From positions 87,915 through 151,914 of the forward strand of contig NZ_UTHA01000221.1 of NCBI RefSeq assembly GCF_900582195.1: DNA of 64,000 nucleotides, in the 5' to 3' direction. Of the stretch, positions 7,857 through 16,002 are shown in pieces. A program made the position numbers and the translations under genes. The notes under the pieces were generated by a model. That model had not been told where the DNA came from, did no database searches, and was given only the letters and a program-made list of their open reading frames with translations. Every line of letters begins with the position of its first letter. The stretch's first letter is position 1. The stretch comes from Pseudomonas viridiflava (lineage in GTDB: Bacteria; Pseudomonadota; Gammaproteobacteria; Pseudomonadales; Pseudomonadaceae).

Positions 7857-9473
7857 TCAGAACCGGCTGACGCCGAAGCTGTTGGGTTGCAACGTGCGAA
7901 TGTCGGCTTCGTGGCATATATCGAGCAAATAACCGAGCAGGGTGCGCGTGTCACGCGGGTCAATCAGCCCGTCGTCCCACAGGTTGGCGCTGCCGTAGAG
8001 CGCGGTGGACTGGCTGTCGAGCTTCTGCGCGGTGACCTGTTCGAGCATGTCGAGCATCTTCGGGTCCGGCGTCAAACCATCCTTGAGCTGCTTGGCTTCG
8101 GTGACGATGCGCAAGACTTTGCCGGCCTGTGCACCGCCCATCACCGCCGTACGGCTGTTCGGCCAGGCGAAGATGAAGCGCGGATCGAGTCCGCGTCCGC
8201 ACATCGCATAGTTGCCGGCACCGTAGGAGCCGCCGACGACTATCGTCAGTTTAGGCACCCGCGCATTGGCCACCGCTTGAATCAGTTTCGAGCCGTGTTT
8301 GATCACACCTTGCTGTTCCGATTCGGTGCCGACCATGAAACCGGTGGTGTTGTGGAAAAACAGCAGCGGGGTCTGGCTCTGGTCGCACAACTGGATGAAC
8401 TGTGCCGCTTTGCTCGCACCGTTCGGGGTAATCGGGCCGTTGTTGCCGATGAAACCGCAGGCGCGGCCCTGAATCTTCAACTGGCCGCAAACAGTTTGCT
8501 GATCAAACTCGCCCTTGAATTCGACGAAGCAGGATTCGTCGGCAATGCGCGCGATGATTTCGCGCACGTCGTAAGGTTTTTTCGGATCATCGGGGATCAG
8601 CCCGAGCAATTCGTCGATGGGGTAAAGCGGCTCTTTGTATTGCGGCTCCGGCAGCCACGGCAGTTGCTCGTTCCACGGCAACATACGGAGGATTTCACGC
8701 ACCTGGCGCACGCCGTCGGCATCGTTTTCAGCGAGGTATTCCGCCGTCCCGGCGACCTGTGCGTGCATCTCGGCGCCACCGAGTTCTTCATCGGTGGCGA
8801 CTTCGCCGGTGGCCGCTTTCAGCAGCGGCGGGCCGGCCAAAAACAGCTTGGCCTTGCCGCGTACCACTACCACGTAATCCGACAGTCCCGGCTGATAAGC
8901 GCCGCCCGCCGTGGCCGAGCCGTGCACCACCGTGATCTGCGGCAAGCCCATTGCCGACATCCGTGCCTGATTGGCAAAACTGCGCGCGCCTTCGACGAAG
9001 ATCTCGGCGGCGTAGTTGAGGTTGGCGCCACCGCTCTCAGCAAGGGTGATCACCGGCAGTTTGTTTTCCTGGGCGATCTGCTGCAGACGCAGGGATTTTT
9101 TCAGGCCGCTGGGCGAGATCGTGCCGCCCTTGATCGCGCTGTTGTTCGCCACAACCAGCGCGCGGATGCCGCAGACGTAGCCGATACCGGCGATCAGCCC
9201 GCCACCGGCCGAGCTGCCGTCCTTGTCGTCATGCAATTTGTAGCCGGCGAGGCTGGCCAGTTCGAGAAACGGTGCGCCGGGATCGAGCAACAGGTTCAAG
9301 CGCTCACGGGGCAGCAGTTGCCCGCGCTTGTCGAACCTGGCTTTGGCTTCGGCAGCCTTGTTCAGCAGATTCTGTTCGAGTTGCTGCACTTGTTCTATGG
9401 CCGTGAGCATCGCCGCACGGTTGCGCGCGAAAGCCTCGCTGTGCGGATCGAGTCGGGACTGAATTTGCGGCAT
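7857..9473 (-). CDS. atuC: Geranyl-CoA carboxylase beta subunit AtuC
   Basis: A 538-residue carboxyltransferase with the two crotonase-like halves of the propionyl/methylcrotonyl-CoA carboxylase beta family (N half around GLIAGIGYVCGIRALVVANN; C half around VGGSYGAGNYAMCGRG). It transfers carboxyl from AtuF-biotin to the gamma-methyl group of cis-geranyl-CoA. Its start lies 3 nt after the atuB stop. LiuB is the closest alternative, but liu clusters contain liuA, liuC and liuE, none of which is seen here. Confidence 0.88.
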   Translation of the reverse strand: MPQIQSRLDPHSEAFARNRAAMLTAIEQVQQLEQNLLNKAAEAKARFDKRGQLLPRERLNLLLDPGAPFLELASLAGYKLHDDKDGSSAGGGLIAGIGYVCGIRALVVANNSAIKGGTISPSGLKKSLRLQQIAQENKLPVITLAESGGANLNYAAEIFVEGARSFANQARMSAMGLPQITVVHGSATAGGAYQPGLSDYVVVVRGKAKLFLAGPPLLKAATGEVATDEELGGAEMHAQVAGTAEYLAENDADGVRQVREILRMLPWNEQLPWLPEPQYKEPLYPIDELLGLIPDDPKKPYDVREIIARIADESCFVEFKGEFDQQTVCGQLKIQGRACGFIGNNGPITPNGASKAAQFIQLCDQSQTPLLFFHNTTGFMVGTESEQQGVIKHGSKLIQAVANARVPKLTIVVGGSYGAGNYAMCGRGLDPRFIFAWPNSRTAVMGGAQAGKVLRIVTEAKQLKDGLTPDPKMLDMLEQVTAQKLDSQSTALYGSANLWDDGLIDPRDTRTLLGYLLDICHEADIRTLQPNSFGVSRF

Positions 9474-9476
9474 GGC

Positions 9477-10346
9477 TTACTCCTTGTCCTTGAGCACATC
9501 TGGCAAGTACGCACGGTGAAAGCCGTTGAACGACTCGCTGTGCGTCGCCTTGTGCAACGGCCATGCACGGCTGCCGAGGCTGGCTGCGCCATCGATTTTC
9601 AAGGTGCTGCCACTGATGAATGCCGCCGCCGGGCTGAGCAGAAACACAATCGCGGCGCTGACTTCCGACTCGGTGCCAATACGCTTGAGCGGTACATGTT
9701 CACGCAGGGTTGGAATCACCGCTTTGAACGCGCCTTCATAGGTGTCCATGCCGCTGGAGGCGATCCAGCCCGGCGCCACCGCATTGACCCGCACGCCGGC
9801 ATAACCCCACTCGAACGCGGCGGTTTTGGTGAAGTTGTCCATGCCTGACCGCGCCGCGCCCGAATGGCCCATGCCGGGCATGCCGCCCCACATGTCGGCG
9901 AGCATGTTGACGATGCTGCCGCCGTGTTTGCTCATCGACTGGTTGAACACTTCCCGCGCCATCAGAAAACCGCCGACCAGATTGGTGCGCAACACGGTTT
10001 CGAAACCTTTCTGATTGATCGAGGCCAAGGGCGACGGGTACTGGCCGCCGGCATTGTTGACCAGACCATGGATCGGCCCATGCTCGGCGATCAGTTCCTT
10101 GACCAGTTGTTTCACCGCTTCTTCATCGCGGATATCGCAGGCCTTCCAGTGCGCGCGGCCACCGTCCTCGGCGATTTCGGTGGCGACTTTTTCGAGCTTT
10201 TCCGGCTTGCGGCCGACCAGCAGCACATTGGCACCGAGCGCTGCCAGTTCATGCGCGGTGCAGCGGCCGATGCCGCTGCCGCCGCCGGTAACGATGATGG
10301 TCTGGCCGCTGAACAGATCGGCGTTGAAAATCGACGCGTAAGCCAT
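9477..10346 (-). CDS. atuB: Short-chain dehydrogenase/reductase AtuB
   Basis: A 289-residue SDR with an N-terminal cofactor motif (VTGGGSGIGR) and NNAGGQYPSP. The usual YxxxK is absent; the region reads HSGAARSGMDNFTK, as in the peroxisomal trans-2-enoyl-CoA/2,4-dienoyl-CoA reductase branch. In the Atu pathway AtuB is thought to act on terpene acyl-CoA or alcohol intermediates; the exact step is unsettled. ATG 10346 was preferred to the ATG 9 nt upstream because GAGG then has a 9-nt spacing. It follows the atuA stop by 12 nt. Confidence 0.85.
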   Translation of the reverse strand: MAYASIFNADLFSGQTIIVTGGGSGIGRCTAHELAALGANVLLVGRKPEKLEKVATEIAEDGGRAHWKACDIRDEEAVKQLVKELIAEHGPIHGLVNNAGGQYPSPLASINQKGFETVLRTNLVGGFLMAREVFNQSMSKHGGSIVNMLADMWGGMPGMGHSGAARSGMDNFTKTAAFEWGYAGVRVNAVAPGWIASSGMDTYEGAFKAVIPTLREHVPLKRIGTESEVSAAIVFLLSPAAAFISGSTLKIDGAASLGSRAWPLHKATHSESFNGFHRAYLPDVLKDKE

Positions 10347-10358
10347 GCACACCATCCT

Positions 10359-12143
10359 CTAGTCGAGTTGTTCGGCGATGCTCTGCGGCACCGGGATCTG
10401 GATTTCCAACAGTTGTTGGGCGAAGGCTTTGCCTTGCGGATCGATGCGCAGACTGGCGACACCGCCACCGCCGAGGGCGTTTTCCAGGAGAAAATTCAGG
10501 CTGTGGGTGCCGGGCAGATACCAGCGTTCGACCCGGCCGTGGATCGGATCGAGCACATGGCTCATCCAGTCAACGATGACGGCGGGGGTCAGCGCTTCGG
10601 CGATCCACGGCAGGTATTCGGGTTTGCGCGGCAGTACGCCGATGTTGCTGTGATTGCCCTTGTCGCCAGAACGCGCCACGGCCAGTTTCACCAACGCCAC
10701 ACTGGCATCGGCGCGGCCTTGAGGTTTGGGTGGTTGGTGGGCAATCGGCAATTCTTCCGTGTCGAGCGCCACGAGCGAGGGCAGGAGACAGGGATGTGTT
10801 TCACCGGCCATGTCGATTTGCAGGGTGCAAGCACTTTTATCAATCAGGAATGAAAACAGACGAATCAGCGGATACACCGTTGGCCGCCCGCCGACGATGC
10901 CGGTCAGCCCCGGCGCCATGCCGGTGGCGGCCTGGGCGATTTCCCGGGAGAACAGCAGCAGTGCCTGTTTGCTCGGATGACGCACTGCGAGCTTGATCAC
11001 CACTTCACGGCTGTCGTGACGCTGACCGTGGGGGCCGTAGGTGGCTTCGCTGCCGAGCAGTTCGATATCGGTTTCGGTGTACGGCGCCCAGCCGCGCTGG
11101 CTGAACATTTCCGCTGTCCTGGCGATGATCGCCCAACTGACGCGTCGTGCCTTGTCCACCGCATCGATGCCGGCGATCAGGCAACTGGCGGTGCAGCGAA
11201 AACCGTCCGGATACGTGGCGCTGACCTTGTATTTATCAGTGGGCGGCAGGCCTTTGGCACCATGGACATGAACGAGGTTTTTGCCTTGCTGCTGCAGTTT
11301 GACCTGGGTGAAATCGCAGATCACGTCAGGCAACAGATACGCTTGTGGATCGCCGATTTCATACAGCATCTGTTCGCCGACGGTCAGCGGTGTGACCAGT
11401 CCGCCGCTGCCTTCAGGTTTGCTGACGATGAATTGGCCGTCGGCGCTGACTTCGACGATAGGGAAACCGATGTGTTCGTAATCCGGCACATCGCGCCAAT
11501 CGGTGAAGTTGCCACCCGTGCATTGCGCACCGCATTCGATGATGTGCCCGGCCAGCGCGGCCTGGGCGAGTTTGTCGTAGTCGTGCCACGACCAGCCGAA
11601 TTCGTGCACCAGCGCGGCGCTGACCACGGCGCTGTCGACCACGCGGCCAGTGATGACGATGTCGGCGCCCAGGCGCAACGCTTCGACGATGCCGGGGGCG
11701 CCGAGGTAGGCGTTGGTCGACACGCACATCGGCGGCAGCGGGGCGCCGCTGAACATCTCGCTGATGCCGCTGAGATGTTTGAGTTGTGGTTGCAGGTCAT
11801 CGCCGAGCAACACGGCGATTTTCAGCGCGATGCCGGCCTTGTCGCATGCCTCTTGCAGGGCGGCGGCGCAGGCTTGTGGATTGACCCCACCGGCGTTGCT
11901 GATGACGCGGATGTTCTGCTCGGCCAACTGCGGCAAAAGGGGGGTGAGGACTTCGATGAAGTCGCCGGCAAACCCCGCCTGCGGATCCTTCATGCGTGCG
12001 CCGGCCATGATCGACAGGGTGATCTCGGCGAGGTAGTCGAACACCAGATAGTCGAGCTTGCCACCTTCCACTAATTGCGCGGCGGCGGTCGAGGTGTCAC
12101 CCCAGAAGGCACTGGCACATCCGATACGGACGGTAGTGGGCAT
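10359..12143 (-). CDS. atuA: AtuA, acyclic terpene utilisation protein (DUF1446)
   Basis: A 594-residue protein starting MPTTVRIGCASAFWGD, with the AtuA-type domain over the first 440 residues (SNAGGVNPQACAA, VITGRVVDSAV) and a C-terminal extension of about 100 residues (LAVARSGDKGNHSNIGV). It is needed for growth on citronellol and related terpenes; its biochemical role is uncertain. ATG 12143 has GGAGAT upstream. It is the first gene of the operon and faces the two AtuR palindromes. Confidence 0.9.
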   Translation of the reverse strand: MPTTVRIGCASAFWGDTSTAAAQLVEGGKLDYLVFDYLAEITLSIMAGARMKDPQAGFAGDFIEVLTPLLPQLAEQNIRVISNAGGVNPQACAAALQEACDKAGIALKIAVLLGDDLQPQLKHLSGISEMFSGAPLPPMCVSTNAYLGAPGIVEALRLGADIVITGRVVDSAVVSAALVHEFGWSWHDYDKLAQAALAGHIIECGAQCTGGNFTDWRDVPDYEHIGFPIVEVSADGQFIVSKPEGSGGLVTPLTVGEQMLYEIGDPQAYLLPDVICDFTQVKLQQQGKNLVHVHGAKGLPPTDKYKVSATYPDGFRCTASCLIAGIDAVDKARRVSWAIIARTAEMFSQRGWAPYTETDIELLGSEATYGPHGQRHDSREVVIKLAVRHPSKQALLLFSREIAQAATGMAPGLTGIVGGRPTVYPLIRLFSFLIDKSACTLQIDMAGETHPCLLPSLVALDTEELPIAHQPPKPQGRADASVALVKLAVARSGDKGNHSNIGVLPRKPEYLPWIAEALTPAVIVDWMSHVLDPIHGRVERWYLPGTHSLNFLLENALGGGGVASLRIDPQGKAFAQQLLEIQIPVPQSIAEQLD

Positions 12144-12189
12144 TTTTATCTCCGACTCAGCAACCTGCGACAGAAGTGTCTGGAGGCTA

Positions 12190-12249
12190 CCAAGCAAGCG
12201 CTTGGTTTGTAAACAGCTGAACTAATCTTCTGCCCAAGCGCTTGCTTGG
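12190..12249. promoter_or_regulatory. Twin AtuR operator palindromes
   Basis: CCAAGCAAGCGCTTGG (12190-12205) and its exact reverse complement CCAAGCGCTTGCTTGG (12234-12249) flank 28 nt in the atuA-atuR intergenic space, centres 44 bp apart. AtuR of P. aeruginosa is known to repress atuA by binding two 13-bp inverted repeats in the same place. These are almost certainly the equivalent sites. Confidence 0.88.
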
Positions 12250-12327
12250 TTGCCGCTGGCGGCTTAAATTGCGCGCAACCCTGCGGTTTCAGGGGGCAAC
12301 AGACTGATCGACTGTAGGAGAGAACGG

Positions 12328-12951
12328 GTGGACGAGCAAAAAGCCCTGAGGGTCATGCGCGATTTGGTCGACGAAGGCCAGTTGACCGACCCCGACAGCG
12401 CCCGCGGCAAATTGCTGCAAGTGGCGGCTCACCTGTTCCGCAACAAAGGCTACGAACGCACCACGGTGCGCGATCTGGCCGGTGCAGTTGGCATCCAGTC
12501 GGGAAGCATTTTTCATCACTTCAAAAGCAAGGACGAAATCCTCCGCGCGGTGATGGAAGAAACCATCCGCTACAACACTGCGTTGATGCGTGCAGCACTC
12601 GCCGATGCGGCTGATGTGCGCGAGCGCGTGCTGGCGCTGATCCGCTGCGAATTGCAGTCGATCATGGGCGGCAGCGGTGAAGCCATGGCGGTGCTGGTCT
12701 ACGAATGGCGCTCGCTGTCCGAAGAAGGTCAGGCCAAAGTGCTGGCGCTGCGCGATGTTTACGAAGACATCTGGCTGCAAGTGCTGAGTGAAGCCAAGGA
12801 CGCCGGATTCATTCGTGGCGATGTATTTATTACCCGACGTTTCCTCACTGGCGCACTGTCGTGGACGACCACCTGGTTCCGTGCCGGCGGCAGTTTGAGC
12901 CTTGATCAACTGGCCGATGAGGCGTTGATTCTGGTCCTCGAAGAACGTTGA
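12328..12951 (+). CDS. atuR: TetR-family repressor of the atu operon
   Basis: A 207-residue TetR regulator with the HTH near residues 25-75 (LLQVAAHLFRNKGYERTTVRDLAGAVGIQSGSIFHHF) and a ligand-binding C-terminal part. The start is GTG 12328 with TAGGAGAG a few bases upstream. It is divergent from atuA with the twin palindromes between, as in P. aeruginosa where AtuR represses the operon until terpene intermediates are present. Confidence 0.88.
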   Translation: MDEQKALRVMRDLVDEGQLTDPDSARGKLLQVAAHLFRNKGYERTTVRDLAGAVGIQSGSIFHHFKSKDEILRAVMEETIRYNTALMRAALADAADVRERVLALIRCELQSIMGGSGEAMAVLVYEWRSLSEEGQAKVLALRDVYEDIWLQVLSEAKDAGFIRGDVFITRRFLTGALSWTTTWFRAGGSLSLDQLADEALILVLEER

Positions 12952-13043
12952 AGCACTTTCTATCCGGCCGGGAAACTGGCTAACTGGGCGAAACCGCCTA
13001 GCTTGAATGCATTGATCGGTATTTTTTCGGGGAGTGGGGTGTT

Positions 13044-13841
13044 TTGAAGTCTTCGCCAATTCGGACGGCCGCGGGTTTGATGCTCGCAGCGCTGGCTGCA
13101 TTTTGGGTATTGCCCGCTCAGGCAGCGCAATTGGTTCGGGTCGGCGCGGCGCATTTTCCGCCCTATACCATTCGTCCGGAAAACGGTGCCGATACAGGCC
13201 TCTTGCCGCAATTGGTCGAGGCTCTCAATCGCCTGCAAAGCGACTATCAGTTTGTCCTGGTGCCGACCTCGATTCCCCGCCGTTTCGGGGATTTCAAGCA
13301 GGGCCGGATCGACATGGCGATTTTCGAGAATCCCGATTGGGGCTGGAAGGAAATTCCCCACACGGATGTCGACATGGGCCTTGAGGATGCGGAGATTTTC
13401 GTCGCGCAACGCGAAGACGGTCGTCAGCAGAACTATTTTGCCGACCTGACCGGCAAGCGTCTGGCACTGTTCAGCGGTTATCACTACGAATTCGCCAACT
13501 TCAATGCCGACCCAAAATTCCTCGCGCAGAATTTCAACGCCACGCTGACCTATTCCCACGACAGTAACCTGCTGATGGTGCTGCGCTCGCGTGCGGATAT
13601 TGCCCTGGTGACCCGCTCCTACCTGAGCGATTACCTGCTGCGTAACGAGAAGGTGCGCGACGAGTTGCTGGTGTCGCAGCGCATCGATCAGGTTTATCAC
13701 CACTACGCCATTCTTCGTCCGACGGCGCCCATTACGGGCCCAGCGTTTGGAAAGTTACTTCAGGGTTTACGCGACAATGGCGAGATGCTGAAAATTTTCG
13801 ATCCGTACAAGATTGCGGTAGTGCCGGTGCCTCATCGCTGA
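13044..13841 (+). CDS. Orphan periplasmic solute-binding protein (SBP_bac_3-like)
   Basis: A 265-residue protein with a signal peptide (about 1-27, cleavage after AQA) and an amino-acid-type substrate-binding fold (LVRVGAAHFPPYTIRPE near the N-terminus, IDMAIFENPDWGW, ADIALVTRSYLSDYL). The start codon is TTG at 13044 behind a GGGGAGTGGGG purine run. No permease or ATPase gene is nearby, so it may be an orphan receptor or sensor-type binding protein rather than a transporter component. The ligand is unknown. It lies between atuR and the pyoverdine acetyltransferase on the same strand, but a PvdS box separates it from the latter. Confidence 0.8.
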   Translation: MKSSPIRTAAGLMLAALAAFWVLPAQAAQLVRVGAAHFPPYTIRPENGADTGLLPQLVEALNRLQSDYQFVLVPTSIPRRFGDFKQGRIDMAIFENPDWGWKEIPHTDVDMGLEDAEIFVAQREDGRQQNYFADLTGKRLALFSGYHYEFANFNADPKFLAQNFNATLTYSHDSNLLMVLRSRADIALVTRSYLSDYLLRNEKVRDELLVSQRIDQVYHHYAILRPTAPITGPAFGKLLQGLRDNGEMLKIFDPYKIAVVPVPHR

Positions 13842-13863
13842 GGCACTGATTTTCCGCAAAGCC

Positions 13864-13887
13864 TAAATTTCCCCTTTCGGCTCACGT
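13864..13887 (+). promoter_or_regulatory. PvdS-dependent promoter (IS box) of the acetyltransferase gene
   Basis: TAAAT (13864-13868), 16 nt, CGT (13885-13887). This is an exact match to the iron-starvation box TAAAT-N16/17-CGT. It lies 40 nt before the acetyltransferase start and places that gene in the PvdS regulon. Confidence 0.85.
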
Positions 13888-13927
13888 CACATCGTTGAAC
13901 TGTCGACGATTATCGTGAGCCCGACCC

Positions 13928-14941
13928 ATGTCCAATCTGAATGACCTGACTGCCCTGGCCTTGCCTTCGGGCAGTCAACTGATCGCTGATGCAACTGAAA
14001 GCCGTCTGAGCCTGAGTCTGGACGGACAACCGCTGATCCGCTTGCGCCTTGATCGGGAGGCCAAGGGGCCGATCCAGATCGATGAGCGCTTTGCGCTGCC
14101 GCCCGGGCAGGCGTTATGGGCGGCCTGTTACTGGCTGTTCGCCCGCGATCCGGCGTGCCAGCAATTGACCTGGCAACTGGATCAGCCGCCGACCGAAGCC
14201 TTGCTCAGTGGCTTGTTGGTGAACACCGAAGTGGCTGGCGAATATCGCTGCGAGCGCACGCTGTTCTGGCAGTTGCCGCAACCGTGGCTCGGCACTTCGC
14301 TGACCGGCAGCTATCCGCAGCAAATGGTCATCAGCCAGGGCAAGCGCCATCCGCTGCGACCGGTGAAGCCGCGGGGTGAGGTGTATCGGCGTTTCGATGC
14401 GCGTCTGGGGGCGTGGATTTCCCTGCACACGGTCGAGATCGAAGAGGATCTGCCGCGCTTCAACCGCTGGCAGAACAGCCCGCGCGTTGCCAGTTTCTGG
14501 CAGGAAGAGGGCAGTCTCGAGAAGCATCGCGAATACCTGAGCAAACTTGATGCCGATCCGCACACGCTGACGTTGATCGGCTGTTTCGATGATCAGCCGT
14601 TTGCCTATTTCGAAGCCTACTGGGCCAAGGAAGATCGCATCGCGCCGTTCTACGATGCCGACAATTACGATCGTGGCATTCACATGCTGGTGGGCGAGGA
14701 AGATCATCGCGGCCCGCATAAAGTGGCGAGCTGGTTATCGGCGCTGGTGCATTACCTGTTTCTCGATGATCCGCGCACGCAGCGCGTGGTCGCTGAGCCT
14801 CGGGCCGACAACGCGAAGATGATCGGCCACATGCAGAATCAGTGTTTCCACTGTGAGAAGGAGTTCGACTTCCCGCATAAACGCGCGGCGCTGATGATGC
14901 TGGGGCGTGAGCGGTTTTTTGATCGGTGCAAGTTGGCGTGA
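13928..14941 (+). CDS. pvdYII: Siderophore acetyltransferase, PvdYII-like (hydroxyornithine acetylase)
   Basis: A 337-residue protein whose C-terminal 170 residues form a GNAT domain of the IucB/AlcB siderophore type (TLIGCFDDQPFAYFEAYWAKED, then HMLVGEEDHRGP, and AEPRADNAKMIGHMQN). The N-terminal half is the extra domain typical of this group. In pyoverdine synthesis such enzymes acetylate N5-hydroxyornithine. The perfect PvdS box upstream and the adjacent pvdS support that role. It is convergent with pvdS across a REPIN. The name PvdYII is by family and context; acetylation of another hydroxylamine is possible. Confidence 0.78.
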   Translation: MSNLNDLTALALPSGSQLIADATESRLSLSLDGQPLIRLRLDREAKGPIQIDERFALPPGQALWAACYWLFARDPACQQLTWQLDQPPTEALLSGLLVNTEVAGEYRCERTLFWQLPQPWLGTSLTGSYPQQMVISQGKRHPLRPVKPRGEVYRRFDARLGAWISLHTVEIEEDLPRFNRWQNSPRVASFWQEEGSLEKHREYLSKLDADPHTLTLIGCFDDQPFAYFEAYWAKEDRIAPFYDADNYDRGIHMLVGEEDHRGPHKVASWLSALVHYLFLDDPRTQRVVAEPRADNAKMIGHMQNQCFHCEKEFDFPHKRAALMMLGRERFFDRCKLA

Positions 14942-14980
14942 GGCGGTCGGGCTTGAGATTCATTGTGGTCTCGAGTCCGC

Positions 14981-15053
14981 CTTCGCGAGCAAGCTCGCTC
15001 CCACATTTGATCTCTGTACGCAGAACCAATGTGGGAGCGAGCTTGCTCGCGAA
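14981..15053. repeat. REPIN between convergent pvdYII and pvdS
   Basis: Inverted pair of REP arms (CTTCGCGAGCAAGCTCGC and its partner) separated by about 25 nt, in the 135-nt gap between two converging genes, where it may serve as a shared terminator. Confidence 0.88.
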
Positions 15054-15076
15054 TGGCTTGACGCCGAATTCAGATC

Positions 15077-15631
15077 TTAGCGACGACCGGCAATCACCGC
15101 ATCCCGACGACTGCCCGAGACCTTGCGGCAATGCACCAGTGCATCACGAATCATGAAGTTGACCAAGGTTGGCGAAACGCCGAGTTCCTTGGCGATGTCC
15201 TTCTGCGGCACGCCGTGCAGGCGGTACATCTCGAACGCGTAGCGAGTGCGGCTGGGCAGCTCGGTCAGTGCATCGGCGATGTGTTCCAGGGTCGAGAAGT
15301 TGATGTGCGAAGTTTCCGGCGAAGCACCCTGAATGACCACATTCAGCCCTTCCTCTTCAGGGCCGGAGTACTTTTGCTCAAGCGCCTGTTTGCGATAGTG
15401 ATCGATGGCGAGGTTGCGCACGATCTGGAACAGATAACTCAGTTGAGCCTTGATCGACGACGTGATCGGTGGCGCCGATTGCAGGCGGAAAAACGCATCC
15501 TGCACCACATCTTCGGCGCGTGACCGGCAGCCGGTAATACGGGCTGCAATCTTGACCAGAATCAGTCGATTGTCGACGAATGCCTGAAGTAGCGGTGAAT
15601 CGCACCTGCTTGTGGATACTTGTTCCGTCAT
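15077..15631 (-). CDS. pvdS: ECF sigma factor PvdS (iron-starvation sigma)
   Basis: A 184-residue ECF sigma factor, almost identical in pattern to P. aeruginosa PvdS through the N-terminal half (LVKIAARITGCRSRAEDVV, SYLFQIVRNLAIDHYRKQAL). Region 2 covers about 20-95 and region 4 about 120-175 (LHGVPQKDIAKELGVSPTLV). It directs RNA polymerase to pyoverdine promoters and is held by FpvR until ferripyoverdine binds FpvA. ATG 15631 was chosen over the GTG 9 nt upstream by homology. A Fur-like box lies about 85 nt upstream. Confidence 0.95.
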   Translation of the reverse strand: MTEQVSTSRCDSPLLQAFVDNRLILVKIAARITGCRSRAEDVVQDAFFRLQSAPPITSSIKAQLSYLFQIVRNLAIDHYRKQALEQKYSGPEEEGLNVVIQGASPETSHINFSTLEHIADALTELPSRTRYAFEMYRLHGVPQKDIAKELGVSPTLVNFMIRDALVHCRKVSGSRRDAVIAGRR

Positions 15632-15714
15632 GGAAATCACCTTGCTGCCAAATAGGTTAGTGGGACGCCTTAAGGGGCGGGGCCGTCCTACACATCGAGC
15701 GACAAATTATGTTG

Positions 15715-15733
15715 AATGATAATGATTGTCAAT
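15715..15733 (-). promoter_or_regulatory. Fur-like box upstream of pvdS
   Basis: AATGATAATGATTGTCAAT contains GATAATGAT followed by a partial second half. Aligned with the 19-bp Fur consensus it matches about 13 positions. It lies about 85 nt before the pvdS start. Fur repression of pvdS is well established in Pseudomonas. Confidence 0.75.
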
Positions 15734-15825
15734 TGAGAAAGAGAAGTAATGCGCTGCAAAGGTGCATTCTGAGAACTGCGGCACGCCGCCGCACCCCGGC
15801 CCTGTTGGCGCTCCCGCCCGCCGAC

Positions 15826-15849
15826 TAATTATTTCAAGACGTCATCCGT
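15826..15849 (+). promoter_or_regulatory. Probable PvdS-dependent promoter of pvdL
   Basis: TAATT (15826-15830), 16 nt, CGT (15847-15849). The spacing is exact and the -35 element has one change from TAAAT. It predicts an RNA start near 15857 and a leader of about 145 nt. Confidence 0.62.
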
Positions 15850-15867
15850 TCTCATTGGTGAATGGTT

Positions 15868-15949
15868 CCGGGTGCACATCCCCGGCCAGACAGCATTCCG
15901 ATGCCTTGCGCGGTCGGCACAGACCGCGCCCTGCATGCCCCTCGAGGGG
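15868..15949 (+). other. Structured 5' leader of pvdL
   Basis: Three consecutive stems: CCGGG/CCCGG around 15868-15884; an 8-bp perfect stem GCGCGGTC (15908-15915) with GACCGCGC (15922-15929); and the 12-nt palindrome CCCCTCGAGGGG (15938-15949). No T tract follows, so these are not simple terminators. Confidence 0.5.
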
Positions 15950-16002
15950 TGTGACGCAGTAACCCGATTCCATTAGCAAGCCGAATTCAGGCAGGAAACC
16001 TC

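Larger units (their letters stand above)
15632..16002. other. pvdS-pvdL divergent regulatory region
   Basis: A 371-nt gap holding a Fur-like box (15715-15733), a near-consensus PvdS box reading toward pvdL (15826-15849) and a structured pvdL leader of about 145 nt (15868-15949). The segment between 15735 and 15820 shows no clear element. Confidence 0.75.

Noticed and set aside
3794..9473. Leucine/isovalerate (liu) cluster instead of atu
   Set aside because: AtuA (DUF1446) and an AtuR-type regulator with twin palindromes are present, while isovaleryl-CoA dehydrogenase, methylglutaconyl hydratase and HMG-CoA lyase order is not.
7887..9848. 653-codon open frame on the plus strand opposite atuC/atuB
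   Set aside because: Antisense shadow; composition is rich in Arg, His, Ala and Gln without any domain, whereas the minus-strand genes are clear.
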